64,000 nucleotides of DNA from Amanita rubescens (lineage: Eukaryota > Basidiomycota > Agaricomycetes > Agaricales > Amanitaceae): assembly GCA_015039365.1 (NCBI GenBank), contig WION01000240.1:17222-81221 (forward strand), written 5' to 3'. Position 1 is the first letter of the stretch; the number at the start of each line of letters is the position of its first letter. Made by a program: the position numbers and the translations under genes. The notes beneath the pieces are model-generated. The model worked only from the letters and a program-made list of their open reading frames with translations, searched no databases and had not been told where the DNA came from. Below, in pieces: positions 35,194 through 47,984 of this stretch.

Positions 35194-36910
35194 ATGAAAT
35201 TCAGATTCACTGGCGACAAACGCGACGCCATGCCAGCCGCGTCCCCGCCCGAGCCAAGCACGCTCACCAAATTCATGGACCTTCCAGTGGAGATACATCA
35301 CCGCATCGTTGCCGAGGTAAGCGTGCTGTACTATAACCACGGCGCTTGACTAGTGGCTAACCAATTTCTCTCTCTCTCGTAGTTTCTGAAGGATTTGGAC
35401 ACGACTTTCGATGAAATCAAAGCACTCCGCCTCGTCTGCAGTCGGTTCAACGCGATTGTTAAAGCCAGAGTGTATTCCTCCCGTATCAAATTATTCCGGG
35501 AACCCGATTATAAACATTTATCGTCCAATTTACGCCAGCTCCTGACTCTTTTGTCTTCGAAACCAAATGAGCAATTGCGTACGACAAAGACTCTTTTCAT
35601 TGCACACTGGGGCTGGCTTCATGAAAAAAACAGTTACATTCATTTTCATGAAACCTCCACGATTGTCTGCGCAGTGCTTATGAATGTCGGAATTGCCGTA
35701 ATTTACTATCTCGTTGTGCCCATCGTAAATCCACGAGTTCTGCCCAAAAGGGTGGTCAAGACTACACTGCGTGCGTTTGCAAAACTCAAGCTTTATCTTC
35801 CCCTTTCGCAGTTCAACTTGCCGAACGTCTCTTGCATTGTGTACGTTGTGCATTGTATTCCCTAAAAAAACAGCTAACGCGTCTTAGATGGCAACCAGGG
35901 ACCGACGACCCGAAGTCGATAATATCCCGCATAGTTAAATTGCTCCAACAACTGCCTCGGCTCGATGGACTCTCCCTCGTCATAAATGAATCTTCGAAGA
36001 GGTTTGACCATCTCGTCAATTGCGTCTCCAAGTTGCACAATTTACGCAAGCTCAGCTTCAAATTTTATCATGACGATTCCTTCGGTTCATGGAGTCACAC
36101 CTTCTGCGACCCCCGAATCAATGCGGTTTCAAAGATTATCGCGGCAAACCCCAACCTAACGCACCTTGAAGTGATGCACTCTCCAATGGTAGATGATCTC
36201 GAAATCGATCTAGCGCAAATGCTTAGACACATACCTGCCGATCGCCCTTTAAAGTTGGAACACTTTCACCTCTCTCATTCCTTCCGTAATTCGGAAGCTC
36301 TCGCACCCCATATCCGCTCCTTGACTTCTACCGATCTTCCCGACTCCGAAATCTTGGAGGAGCTGCTCGAACAATGCGTATTTCCTCCCACCTTGACATT
36401 AAAGATTATAGGCCAGTATGCGATCGAATACCTGGACCGTCATCCTCAAATTATTAGTCTAACGACGTTCTATGCCTGCCGCGAGTTCTTTACCTTTATG
36501 GGAATCCTGTCCCGGCACTCCGACACCTTGACGCACCTCGGCCTTTCCCATTGGGTTTTTTTCGATTGTATCGATCAAACAGAGAACAAGTTGGCATTGC
36601 TCCGATGCAGGAACCTCAAGCGGCTAGATCTTTACTATCGGTCTATCATGGACACGGTGACTGCTTTGGAGCTAGAGATGGTATGTTTGGCTCTGAATGC
36701 ACCTGTCACATACGCTGAACACAATGTCGACAGGAAACAGTGTTGTCAGTAATCTCTCGCCTTCCGGACTCTCTTACGCTGGTGATCAATGAAGCCTGGG
36801 CTTGTGAAGTGTGTAGTACGTTTTGTGGCAGATCTCAGGATCCCCTCCTGCGTGACCTAGCGAGGCGCATTGTGTGCGAACCGGTGCCATTGAACAACAT
36901 TCTACTGTAG
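35194..36910 (+). CDS. F-box protein, copy 1
   Basis: Exons 35194-35316, 35383-35840, 35888-36680 and 36734-36910 give 516 residues; introns are 66, 47 and 53 bases in phase. The F-box is at about residues 28-75 (FMDLPVEIHHRIVAEFL, then LRLVCSRFNAIVKARVYSS). F-box proteins link substrates to SCF ubiquitin ligases through Skp1. The rest is irregular leucine-rich repeat-like sequence (LTHLEVMHS, LKLEHFHLSHSF, LTHLGLSH, LKRLDLYYRS), usual for the F-box/LRR families expanded in mushrooms. Substrate is unknown. It has a close paralogue at 45,414 with the same exon structure, and is tail-to-tail with the NB-ARC/TPR gene. CpG content is normal, unlike that neighbour. Confidence 0.85.
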
Positions 36911-37862
36911 ATTTTGTGAAATTATCTTTCATATGCTACTGTGACAGTACTATGTAGAATCAACCTACTATGAATATACTGAAGGTAGGCCCTGCGTAGT
37001 AGCTGGTGGTAGCTGTACTTTACACTGACAATGTTGAACAACTTGGTATGTACATAATTATCCACCAATTCCTGGGATAAACATGAACTGAGGCTCAGTT
37101 CATGCATTAAATATTGAAATACCCCTGTAATGCTGGGACACTTGGCCCAAAGAGTTCAAGGTCATTGACCACATATACATATGTAAATCTAGCAGTGAAT
37201 CTGATGCCTGAACTTGTTGAACAGAGTAGTATTTCAATACATACTGGCATATGTATGTTGATCAACACAATAAACATGCTGACTGCTGCTTTGACTAGCT
37301 GGGTTATTATGTATAATTGTGACTTGGAGAGGGTAGTGTTGTCAGTGAAGTGACTTATGTATCAGTGGCACAGTTTCAAGAACCACACAGTCAAAAATAA
37401 GTTGTACACTTGCTATTAGACTTCACATTTCCACATATGAATATCATACACTGTCATTGAAAAATCCTAATTAGGGCATACTATTTGGCAACACTTCAGT
37501 TTTCTCCATATGCCTTTGAGTCCCTTGATAAACCTATTCTTAGGTGGGATTGCAATATGCTCAAGTTGTTGTTCACCAGAACTGGAAGGCTACATTAAAG
37601 GAAAAGTTAGAGCTAATGTGAGACTTGGTGTGCAATGATAGGATACCATGTCTTGACTCTCCTTCTGCACCAGACATGGAACCTCTTTGAAATGGTCACG
37701 GGTACTGGAGACCTACACAGTAGACACAATCCAGATCTAGTATGAAAATTAAGTCAATGTGCATGTCACCTACTATGGTTTCTTGCTCTTCATCTTGTTG
37801 GATCTCTAGTTGGTCAAGGGGCTTTGACTAAGCAAAAGAAGTGAATATATATAAAACCAAGT
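36911..37862. other. CpG-poor 3' flank of the NB-ARC/TPR gene
   Basis: About 950 bases with no recognisable coding content on either strand. From just after the F-box stop codon the sequence becomes AT-rich and almost free of CpG, like the receptor gene next to it. It probably holds that gene's 3' untranslated region. Confidence 0.5.
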
Positions 37863-40800
37863 TCAGCTTGCATAATTTACCATGTTTTCAGATTTGTCAT
37901 GATATTGCTGAGGTGGTTGAAGGCCTTGATTGGAAGAGGGTTGGTTGGTAATACTAGTAGTGAGCCTGAACTTAGTTGCATCCAGATGACCTGATTCAGG
38001 CTTCACATTTTTGGCATTTATCACATCCAACTCCAGTTTGTCTGCCTCATTTAACTTTCCTTCATTCTTAGATGTTGCCTGCAAGCTGGATATGTTGGTG
38101 AGAGTGTGAGTGTCTGGGTGGTTGGACTCAAGCTTTGCATTCATCATATGCATGGAGTCAAGCTTCTTGGCCTCATCCAACCTTCCCTGATTCTTATATG
38201 TTGATGCCAAATTGGCCATGCTGGTAAGAGTGTCTGGGTGGTCTGGTCCAAGCTTTGCTTTTCTTGTATTAATCACTTCTATCTCAAGTTTCTCTGCCTC
38301 ACCCCACCTTCCTTGATTCCTGTATGTTGATGCCAAATTGGCCATACTGGCAAGAGTTTTTGGGTGGTCTGTTCCAAGCTTTGTTTTTCTTGCACTCAAT
38401 ACATCCATCTCAAGTTTCTCTGCCTCTTCCCACCTTCCCTGATCCCTGTATGTTGATGCCAAATTAGCCATGCTGTTGAGAGTGTCTGGGTGGTCAGATC
38501 CAAGCTTTGTTTTTCTTGCATTCAACACATCAATGTCAAGCTTCTCTGCCTCATCCAACATTCCCTGATCCCAATATGTTGATGCCAAATTAGCCATGCT
38601 GGTGAGAGTGTCTGGGTGGTCTGATCCAAGCTTTGTTTTTCTTGCATTCATCACATCTATCTCAAGCTTCTCTGCCTCATCCAATCTTCCCTGATTCCAG
38701 TATGTTGATGCCAAATTGGCCATGCTGGTTAAAGTGTTTGGGTGATCTGATCCAAGCTTTGTTTTGAATGCATTCATCACATCCATGTCAAGCTTCTCTG
38801 CCTCATCCCACCTTCCCTGATCCCTGTATATTGAAGCTAAATTGCCCATCCTGGTGAGAGTGCCTGGGTGTCCTGATCCAAACTTTGTTTTGAATACATT
38901 TATCACATCCATCTGAAGCTTCTCTGCCTCATCCCACCTTCCCTGATTCCAGTATGTTGATGCCAAATTGCTCATAGTGGTAAGAGTGCTTGGGTGGTCT
39001 GATCCAAGCTTTGTTCTTCTTATATTAATCACATCCATCTCAAGCTTCTCTGCCTCTTCCCACCTTCCCTGATCCTTGTATGTTGATGCCAAATTGGCCA
39101 TGCTGGTGAGAGTATCTGGGTGGTCAGATCCAAACTTTGTTTTTCTTGCATCCATCACATCCAGTTCAAGCTTCTCTGCTTCATCCCACCTTCCCTGATT
39201 CCTGTATGTTGATGCCAAATTGGCCATACTGGTGAGAGTGTCTGGGTGGTCTGATCCAAGCTTTGTTTTTCTTGCATTTGTCACACCCATGTCAAGCTTC
39301 TCTGCCTCATCCCACCTTCCCTGATTCCTGTATGTTGATGCCAAATTGGCCATGCTGGCAAGAGTGTCTGGGTGATCTGATCCAAGCTTTATTTTTTTTG
39401 CATTCAACACATCTATGTCAAGCTTCTCTGCCTCATTGAACCTTCCCTGATTCCTGTATATTGATGCCAAATTGCCCATGCTGGTGAGAGTGCTTGGGTG
39501 GTCTGACCCAAGCTTTTTTCTGCTTGTATTCATCACATTCATGGCAAGTTTCTCTGCCTCATCCCACCTTCCTTGATTCCTGTATGTTGATGCCACATTG
39601 GCCATGCTGGTAAGAGTGTCTGGGTGGTCAGATCCAAGCTTTTTTCTTCTTGCATCCATCACATCCACTTCAAGCTTCTCTGCCTCGTCCCACCTTCCCT
39701 GATTCCTGTATGTTGATGCCAAATTGGCCATGCTGGTGAGAGTGTCTGGGTGGTCTGTTCCAAGCTTTGTTTCTCTTGCATTCATCACAGCCATCTCAAG
39801 CTCCTCTGCCTCTTGCCATCTTCCCTGATTCCAGTATGTTGATGCCAAATTAGCCATGCTGGTGAGAGTATTTGGGTGGTCTGGTCCAAGCTTTGTTTCT
39901 CTTGCATTCAACACATCCACCTCAAGCTTCTCTGCCTCATCCCACCTTCCCTGATCCCTGTATGTTGATGCCAAGTCAGCCATGCTGGTGAGTGTGTCTG
40001 GGTGTTCTGATCCAAGTTTTGTTTTGAATGCATTCATCACATCCATCTGAAGTGTCTCTGCCTCACCCCACCTTCCCTGATTCCTATATGTGGATGCCAA
40101 ATTGGCCATGCTGTTGAGAGTATTTGGGTGGTCTGATCCAAACTCTATTTTGAATGCATTCATCACACCCATCTGAAGCTTCTCTGCCTCATCCCACCTT
40201 CCCTGATTCCTGTATGTTGATGCCAAATGGCTCATGCTGGTTAGAGTATTTGGGTGGTCTGATCCAAGCTTTGTCTTGAATGCATCCAACACATTTATCT
40301 CAAGCTCCTCTGCCTCATCCCATCTTCCTTGATTCCTGTATGTTGATGCCAAATTTCCCATGCTGGTGAGAGTGTCTGGGTGGTCTGATCCAAGCTTTGT
40401 TTTTCTTTGATGAACTGTAACATGTAACAATTGTTCTTCCTCATCCCAGCTCCCAGCATGATCAAATACAAATGCAAATCTTTCATATTCATCATCATAG
40501 TACTTGCCGTCCAACTTTAAATCCAATCCATGTGAAAAGTTTGACCTAATGTGTGGCACAAGTGCTAGACAGAATTCATAATTATTAGTGTTCAAGTTGT
40601 AGTCAAGAGCTATTGAACAGGACAATAGTGCTCTTGCTTTGTAATAATGATCAGCTACTTCTATTTTTGGTATGCAGTTCCTACTCCAGGCATTTACTAG
40701 TAGGTGCATGGAATACATGTGATTATGACTCCTGACAAAGGAGAATGAGAGTAAAACCTGGATGCCATGTAGAAACTGTAATTTGTCCCACTCCCCATGT

Positions 40801-42008
40801 TTTCCCATGAACATAGTTTCATCATTCAACAAACTCAATGATGATGAAAAATGCACACCAATATTTCTTCTCATGTAGTTCTCAGCAGCATTTTTGAATA
40901 ATTCTTGTGGTATATTGGCATGATTTATGAAAGCAAAGATCCTCAAGAGCTTGATGGCATTTTGTGCTTCAACAGATCCCTGTGGACTATCCTTTGCAGC
41001 CATCTCCTCCATTTTTTTCAAGGAGATGTTCCATGTCCCATATGTTGATGTCCCATAATCTGTGGCACCCTCAAATCCTGGAGTATCCTGCATTAACTTG
41101 TCCTTGTATCTTGTGTACAATTCCAAATAACCATTAATGCCACAACCACAGGAATGCATATATGCTCCTGCTTGGTCAATGGCAAGAGGGATTCCATCCA
41201 ATTGTGACACAAGCTGCTGGGCCAGATCATAGATATCATCATCTGTGTCATCAAGCATGGCTGACTTCAAAAGCAAGGAAATAGAATCTTCATCTTCCAT
41301 CCCATGAATCTCCATTGACTTCAATGCGGACCTCTTCAACCCAATATTCCTACTTGTGATTATAATGTTTCCTCCATTTCCTGGTGGGAGGAAGTTCCCA
41401 ATTACTGAGTAATGTTCATCTACTCCATCATACACCATCAAAAAGTTGGGCCTTTGAGAAATCCAATCAAGAGCAGACCTGGCTGAGGGTCTACCATCTG
41501 GCGAAGTACTGTTGGTTGAAGATATTTGTGTGAGTACAATTTCAACAGTTTTCTCTGAAGAAGCATCAATCCAGAATATGTCAGAGAACCTTGAATATGT
41601 CAGTTATTTTGGATTACTATACTAATGTATACATAAAATACTCACAAATCAGGATTTTCTTCAATGAATTTAAGGCAAATCTGAGTCTTGCCAATGCCAC
41701 CTAAACCATGCAATAAGATTATTTTCCTTTGTCCTTGTTGGGAGGTAAAATAATCCTTCAGCTTTTGCAAGTACTTATCTTGGCCTGTAAAGAAAGTACT
41801 AGAATGTTTAATAGGAGGTAGAGGAGGTAGATCAATGTTAGAAGGGTCTGGAAGATAGTAGTTGATCTATGAGTCTTCATTATTGACAAGATCCAGGTGA
41901 AAAAATGCTAAAATGTAATGCCTCTATGAATTGGCCATCCATAACAACAACATTCTGGTATCCAGAAAGGATACTGGTATTCAATACCTGAGGTGGATCT
42001 GCTGACAT
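37863..42008 (-). CDS. NB-ARC receptor with kinesin-light-chain-type TPR array (fungal NLR)
   Basis: Minus-strand exons 41866-41646 and 41589-37863 are secure (56-base intron). A first exon at 42008-41988 fits the phase but is a guess; with it the product is 1,322 residues. An in-frame TAG lies just before 41866, so without an intron the N-terminus would be broken. NB-ARC motifs: Walker A GLGGIGKTQ (about 61-69), Walker B FLMVYDGVDE (about 128), IIITSRN and the LDGIPLA loop (GLPL equivalent). Then a helical linker and, from about residue 477, eighteen 42-residue repeats on the pattern KLGSDHPDTLTSMANLAS plus one degenerate unit. Such receptors act in self/non-self recognition and defence in fungi; here that is inference from architecture. 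No recognisable N-terminal effector domain is present. The gene is almost free of CpG. Confidence 0.82.
38136..40403 (-). repeat. Eighteen tandem 126-bp TPR repeats
   Basis: The units are collinear with no spacer and nearly identical at the DNA level as well as in protein. Differences cluster in the last third of each unit (for example VMNAR, VLDAF, VINIR). Near identity of synonymous positions points to recent expansion or gene conversion. Length polymorphism between strains is likely. Confidence 0.95.
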
Positions 42009-45000
42009 GGCAATCAAACTCAATGAAAGAATCATATGAGAATTATGCTTGGAATAGACCAAAATGAGGTTACCTGATGCTGTGATGAATGATGTGGCTA
42101 TGTGGCAGTCGAGAAGAAAGGAAGTGATGTAACATGTCACATGGAACTTCGTGGAAAAGGTCTTCGGTCCAGCGGAATGTAGATACAAAACCTCTAATCA
42201 ACAAACAAATCACATATGAAATAAGTTGGAGGTGCTTCTGTGGGCAAGTTAGAGCCTTGGCACTGTCGCGCTTCGTGGATACTCGGGATTTCGGCATGTA
42301 GCGGGTGTGAGCGATGCCGTGTCACGGCATTGTGACACTTCCATTTGCCGTCTTCAACATCGGCGATGGACGTCCCCTCAGTTGGTCTTGAAAGCGATTA
42401 TGGTCAAGGGTTGAGTGTGAGCGGGTTCAAGTCGGAGATGTATAGCTGTTGGATGGATGTGGAGAACAAGCTCTGAGGTTCGTTGAGCACTTCAGGTCGT
42501 AAGTCCACATTTGCCGTTACTGTCTCTCTGCTTCAGCTGCTCACTCATGTACTTTATCTTAGCCACCCCTACACCTTTCGCCGTCTCGCGTCCATTGCGC
42601 TTCCGGGACAGTCCTTCGTTCTTTCCTGCTCTTGAGCCGCCCATTTTACATAAATGCCCTCGACTTGCATTTTTTTCCACTGTTTCTCCCGCCATAGACA
42701 ATTTACTACCACGTGTAGCCTGTTCTCTGTTCATCGCCTGGTTCTCACCCGCACGTGCGTCTACAGCTTCTCCCATTTTGTTATCTACTAACTATATACG
42801 CATCCTTTAGACTGCGACGAGCAGGTCGCTGGCGGGAATACGCGCAGCAACCAGCAGGGCATGCATCTTTTTGGAGCGGTTTATGGCAGCGTGAATCGGC
42901 CTCCACTCCAAGAATCATCTGCTGATTCCTTCCCTTCCCCGCGGCCCTCAAATCACCCAAACACGCAAAGCATTCCTCCACCAAGACGCGCCTCGCACGT
43001 GGCCAGCGTCGCAGTCAAGGCGGGAGAGGAAACGGGGAGGGAGGTGGTGGGGTTGGAAAGAAGTCAACATCGAATGTGTCACTTTACTGGTTGGAATCAC
43101 GTATTTCGTCATGGCTTGGGCAGAGCAGTTGCGCCGAGAATGGGTATAATACAGTAACATACAGTACTATGGTAGCATACATGAAATGCAAGGATAGTAC
43201 TTATACAAAGTGGGTCCTGGCCATGATTGATATGGGTATATACGAGTATGGATATAGTCGTCGCGGGTGCACCCAAAGCCACGGAGGTAGTAGGCGATGC
43301 TGATGATCGAAGCATACAGCGACTTGAAGAGGTGGGCCAAGAAAGAGGTAACTGATGATGGAATAGTTGATGACCCTCGCCCTTGCCCTCGCTTTCATTT
43401 CCTTCTTCCCCGTCAGCATCATGATTTGTTCATGCCACACCTTCGTCATCGTGATGATGGGAAACATGAAAGACAGCGGCGGTGGAGGAGACGAGGTAGA
43501 GACCGCATTTCGGTACTTGCTGAATGAAGAAATAAATCAGCCGACCTTCTATTTCCCTTTGCTGAAAACGACCGACTCACCGAATATCCTTTCGTCTTCT
43601 ATTCGTTCCGGGCAACAGGTGCACCAAGCTCACCAAACAAGCTCATCCTAACCATACACCCAAAATCCTTCATCCGCATACACTTCTCGGTCACGAACCC
43701 TCAAGGTTCTTTTGTGATGTTCAAAGTGAAAGCACCGCTCCCTGCGCATACTAGTCCGTTTTACGAGCGTTTTGGCACGGGTATGAAGCTGTACAAATCT
43801 GACCCAGGCGATGAAACTTTGAGCATGATGTGGTGACGACTATGTGGCCAAATTGTAGAGGGAGTGCTTAGAAAGGGACGGAGCGATGTGGTACAGGACG
43901 TAATGGCCAGGTGGCGGAAGAACGGGAGAAAGATGCAGAAAGATTCAAGAAAGCGTTGCGAAACACCCATCGGAAAGGGGTGCGCCCCAAATGGTTCCTA
44001 CTCGTCCGATTATCTCTCTTCCCGAATCCTGTTTCTCCCCTCAAACCGTCTCGATGTTGACAGAGGATGCAACCGCTGCTCATCCCGATTCAGATCCATA
44101 GTGGGCCAGAGAATCAAGGTAGGGTGTGATCCAGCAGCGATTTTGACCTTGGGGGTGTATTGGTTTTCCCCGCGGGGCTAGCCCTTCCTCGTCCTTGCTC
44201 ATCATCGACATCAAAGATGGGCAACGTCACCGACAGCTCCGGTGGATTACACACTTCCAGTGGCGGATGTGCTTGGCGGGATCGCAGGAATATTAGAAGG
44301 CCCATCTGACGAGGGGACCGTATGGTTCACGGCGATTTTTGCCTGCGCTTTTGTGTTTGAGAGTGGACCTGTATTTAAACTGCGACCCGGGGCTCGAGCA
44401 CTGGGGTACCGTGAAACGAGGACGAAGGACACGTGGATAGGGAACACGATGTGAGGGTGAGATTATATTGTAGTTGCTGCAGTGCAGTGTCGAGTTTGCC
44501 CGCCCCTTGAATGAGCAACAGACCAGCCTTTGTGAGGACGGCCACCAATTGTGGGTCCATGACTGAAAGACGGCGCAGGATGGGCACCCCACGTGAAAAG
44601 ATGTTCCGCCCTGAGGTGGGTGAGGGTTTGGAGGGTTTGAAGGGGCTCCCATGATGGGGTGCTGTTGCAGAAGAAAGCGACGTGATGGTCGATACGGTTG
44701 TTGTGGTTGCGGTGAAGGTAGCTGAAGAAGGACCCAGCTAGCAGCTTTACCTCCCTTCCTTTTCACCGTCTGAGTTACGTGCTAGAACACTTCGTCGTCG
44801 TCAATGATCAACGCGTCACTGAGGATCGATCGGAGGCGTCGCGCTCACGATACCTGCAGATCGACATCCCGGGCTGGCAATTGGGAGTATTAGAAGGCCC
44901 GTTCGTCGGACGACGGGGGAAGGGGGTCCGATGCCAGTGATGGAGAAGGGAGGGTCACGAGGATGCTCGCGGCGGTGCCGGCTGCACAGTGCGGATGAGT

Positions 45001-45413
45001 TGAACGATGAAGCGTACACGCGAGTACTCAAGCTGCAAGCAAGCCATGGCGCCGGGAACCTCCGGATCTGCCCGCCATTCAACTACTACGTTTATATACG
45101 CTCACAACGTTCCTGACGTACAACATAAGATACCCACGAAATGCTTTCACTATCCGAATTCGATTGTGCGAGGCAAGTCAAGGCGAGCTCCGAACCGCTA
45201 TTGTCAAAACGCTGAGCGCTGAGCGGCCAAAGTGTTGATGCCAACTACAACCAAAAGGCTCCTGTCACCAATCAGATACTAGCACTAACATCCAATCAAT
45301 TTTCAACGAAGCTCGAATTGCGTCAGCAATCAGTTATTGCGGCATCCGAATTTCAACGCACAGCTTTTTTCCAGCGTTTCAACATCCCTCGAGTCGAGAA
45401 CTTCGTCATCTCC
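42009..45413. other. 3.4 kb without a confident gene; possible remnants
   Basis: CpG returns to normal at about 42,105. Open frames are many but do not chain. One stretch, 43,582-43,836 on the plus strand, reads as a loosely MSP-like segment (LILTIHPKSFIRIHF, then FVMFKVKAP) but has no start or splice context. A motif 'tattagaaggccc' recurs at 44,290 and 44,888, hinting at an old local duplication. A minus-strand frame at 42,492-42,776 is highly basic and unrecognised. I read the region as decayed genes. Confidence 0.4.
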
Positions 45414-47122
45414 ATGAAATTCAGATTCCCTGGCAAAAAACGCAATGCCATCGCTGTGGGCGCGGCTATACCTGAGCAACGCATGCTCACCTTCATGGAC
45501 CTTCCAGTCGAGATACATCAATCCATCGTTACCGAGGTATGCGTGCTAGTGTTCTGTAGCCTCGGCACCCTATTGATCGTTTATATTCTCGTAGTTCATA
45601 AAGGATTTACGCACGACTTTTGATGAAATTAAAGCTCTCCGCCTTGTCTGCAGACGGTTCGACGCAATTGTTAAGCCCAGGGTGTATTCTTCCCGTATCA
45701 AACCATTCGGTAGTAGAGAATCGTGGCCCAATGTGCGTCAACTCCTGACTCTCTTGTCTTCAAAACCGAACGAACAATTGAATGTGACGACGACGCTTTT
45801 CATTCGGTCTTGGTTCTGGCTTAGTAATGGAGGGAGTGTTATCGTACCCTTTCGTGAAGTACACTTCATTGACTACATATTTCTGAATGCCGCGAGCCTC
45901 ATTTATATCTATATCGTCATCCCCATCATGTTCCCGGGGGCACTGTCCAGAAGGGCGCTTAGTGAAGCCCTGTGTACTTTTGCGAAACTCAGGCTTTATG
46001 TGCCTTACAAGCTCAAGTTCAACTTGCCCAATCTTTCCTGTATTGTGTACGTTGTGCGTTATATTTCATTAGAAAATTGGCTGATTGTTTCTTAGATGGA
46101 ACGTGGATCTCAATGATCCGAAGTGGATAATCTCTCGCACAGCTAAAATACTCCGACAATTGCCTCGGCTCAGCGAACTTTTCCTTGGTATGGACGAAGC
46201 CTTGGAGGAGTTCAACCACCTCGTCAAGTGCTTCTCCAAGCTACACAATTTGCGCAAGCTTGGGTTCAGATTTCGTCACGATTTTCCCCAACCAAACTGG
46301 TTATACACGCCTTCGGACCGCAACTTTGGCCTTCCCAGAATTAATGAAGTGGGGAAGATCATTGCGGCGAATTCCAACTTAACGCATCTAGAAGTGACAC
46401 ATTCTCGGGAGGACCTTGGCAAAAACATTGATCTTGCGCAAATGCTTGCATATGTACCTGCCGATTACCCCTTAAAGCTGGAGCACATTTGCCTTTCTCA
46501 TTCCTTTCGTAACTTGGCGGCTCTTGCACCTCATATCCGCTCTTTGACATCCATCGATCTCGCTGACCCTCGTGTTTTGAACGAGCTGCTGAGACAAGGC
46601 GTATTTCCTCCGACCATAACGTTAAAGGAAATAGACCAGCATACAATTGAATATCTCGACCATCATCCTCAAATTATCAGCCTAGTAACGATATTCTGTT
46701 CCCGCCACGACCCATTCTGTTCTACCATACTAAGAATCCTGTCTCGGCACTCCAAAACCTTAACACACCTTGGCGTTTCCTTTCACATTTTGTGCGATCA
46801 AACGGAAAATGAGCTGGCGTTTCTTCAATGCACAAATCTTAAGCAGCTGGCTCTTTATCAATCTGAATGTAGTAGTAGTATCGTCAAGCAGGCGGCGGTA
46901 GGTTTGGACCGTAGTGTAGATTCTTACACATGCTAAAGATGATTTCAACAGGAAACGTTATTGTCGGTCATTGCGCAACTTCCGGATTCACTTACGCTCG
47001 TGGTCGATGAAACTTGGGTTTGCAAATCGTGGACTAGGTTCTGTAGCGGGTCTCAGAATCCGTTTTTACGCAACTTAGCAAGCCGTATTGTGTACGAGCC
47101 CAGGTCACTTGTGTATACTTAA
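45414..47122 (+). CDS. F-box protein, copy 2
   Basis: Exons 45414-45536, 45595-46046, 46096-46897 and 46952-47122 give 515 residues. All three introns are at the same places and phases as in copy 1, and the proteins align end to end. The F-box reads FMDLPVEIHQSIVTEFI, then LRLVCRRFDAIVKPRVYSS. The LRR-like part shows the same blocks (LTHLEVTHS, LKLEHICLSHSF, LTHLGVSFH). Both copies are intact, so both may be functional. Promoters are also related: the 'cacagcttttttccag' stretch upstream matches one upstream of copy 1. A third, deleted copy is seen at 47,727-47,800. Confidence 0.85.
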
Positions 47123-47229
47123 AGTTGGGTTAAACACTGAGTCGAGGATGGTACGCTTGTTTGTTGTCTTCTCGCTACTTGACGCGGGATCCACTCACGC
47201 GATAGAGCGCTGTATGAATGTATGAAGTA

Positions 47230-47800
47230 ATGGTCTATTCTCATTCTTCCATCATAGTACAGACTCGTGGTTTCAGCACGCGAAAAAGATATAAATTGAT
47301 TGCAATTGCTTTATCTTTATGCATAATATACCCGTGGCCACACTGTTGGTCCTTCTCAATTTATGTGTATAAGGAACTCTCAACGTCGTCCTCGAAACGT
47401 TTTCTGGTATAGGCCTCTCGACGCTTGAAATCTGTCGCTGGTTATAAGCATGCGAATTAACTTGGATGAATGAAGACTCACCGTGTACATATCAGCCGTC
47501 CAATTCCGCTTTCCGATTTCTTGCAAGCCCGGTCTCCGGCGCGAGCGCTTCCTTCTGCTCGGCAGCCCTTGAGCACCATGGTGCGAACTACAACTGCTGA
47601 CGCCTTCTTGACAACGCCAGCTCCTCTTCCAGCGTCTGCAAGAGACCTTCTACGTCTTCTTCTTGATTGCCTACAGAACCGGGGTCAAGAAGTCATTCTC
47701 AACGTCGAAACATCACTCACGGGCATGATGCGTTGTCAGTGATTTCTCGCCTTCCGGACTAAGTTACACTTGTGGTCAATGAGCCCTGGGTTTGTGTGAT
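47230..47800. pseudogene. Chimeric remnant: USP10-like fragment B joined to an F-box exon fragment
   Basis: Bases 47,230-47,727 match the USP10-like remnant A region (33,740-34,270). Immediately after 'cacgggcat' the match jumps to the fourth F-box exon (36,739 onward: 'ttgtcagt-atctctcgccttccggact'). So this is a copy of the 33.7-36.8 kb block with about 2.5 kb deleted. The USP-like part is on the minus strand and the F-box part on the plus strand; both are dead. Confidence 0.75.
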
Positions 47801-47984
47801 TGATCTCGGGATCTATGAGTTCATGAAAAGCAAGACGTTGGGAGCTGTATGCTGTGGGTGAAATTTTGTCGCAAATGCAGATGTCGTGCGGAGATTTCCG
47901 CATCGTGGAAATGTGACCTGACATTGTGACACACGACGCATCCGTCTTGATTTTGCACTACCACAGCCACCGACCCTTGATAAC

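Noticed and set aside
38136..40403. Regular 126-bp repeats as a CRISPR-like or satellite array
   Set aside because: The units are contiguous, have no spacers, and encode 42-residue TPRs in one open frame.
42492..42776. Basic 94-codon minus-strand frame as the missing first exon of the NB-ARC/TPR gene
   Set aside because: No donor site in matching phase and normal CpG, unlike the receptor; the link is unsupported.
43582..43836. MSP/VAP-like domain
   Set aside because: Only a loose hydrophobic pattern (LILTIHPKS, FVMFKVKAP); no start, no splice context, immediate stop. Kept only as a possible remnant.
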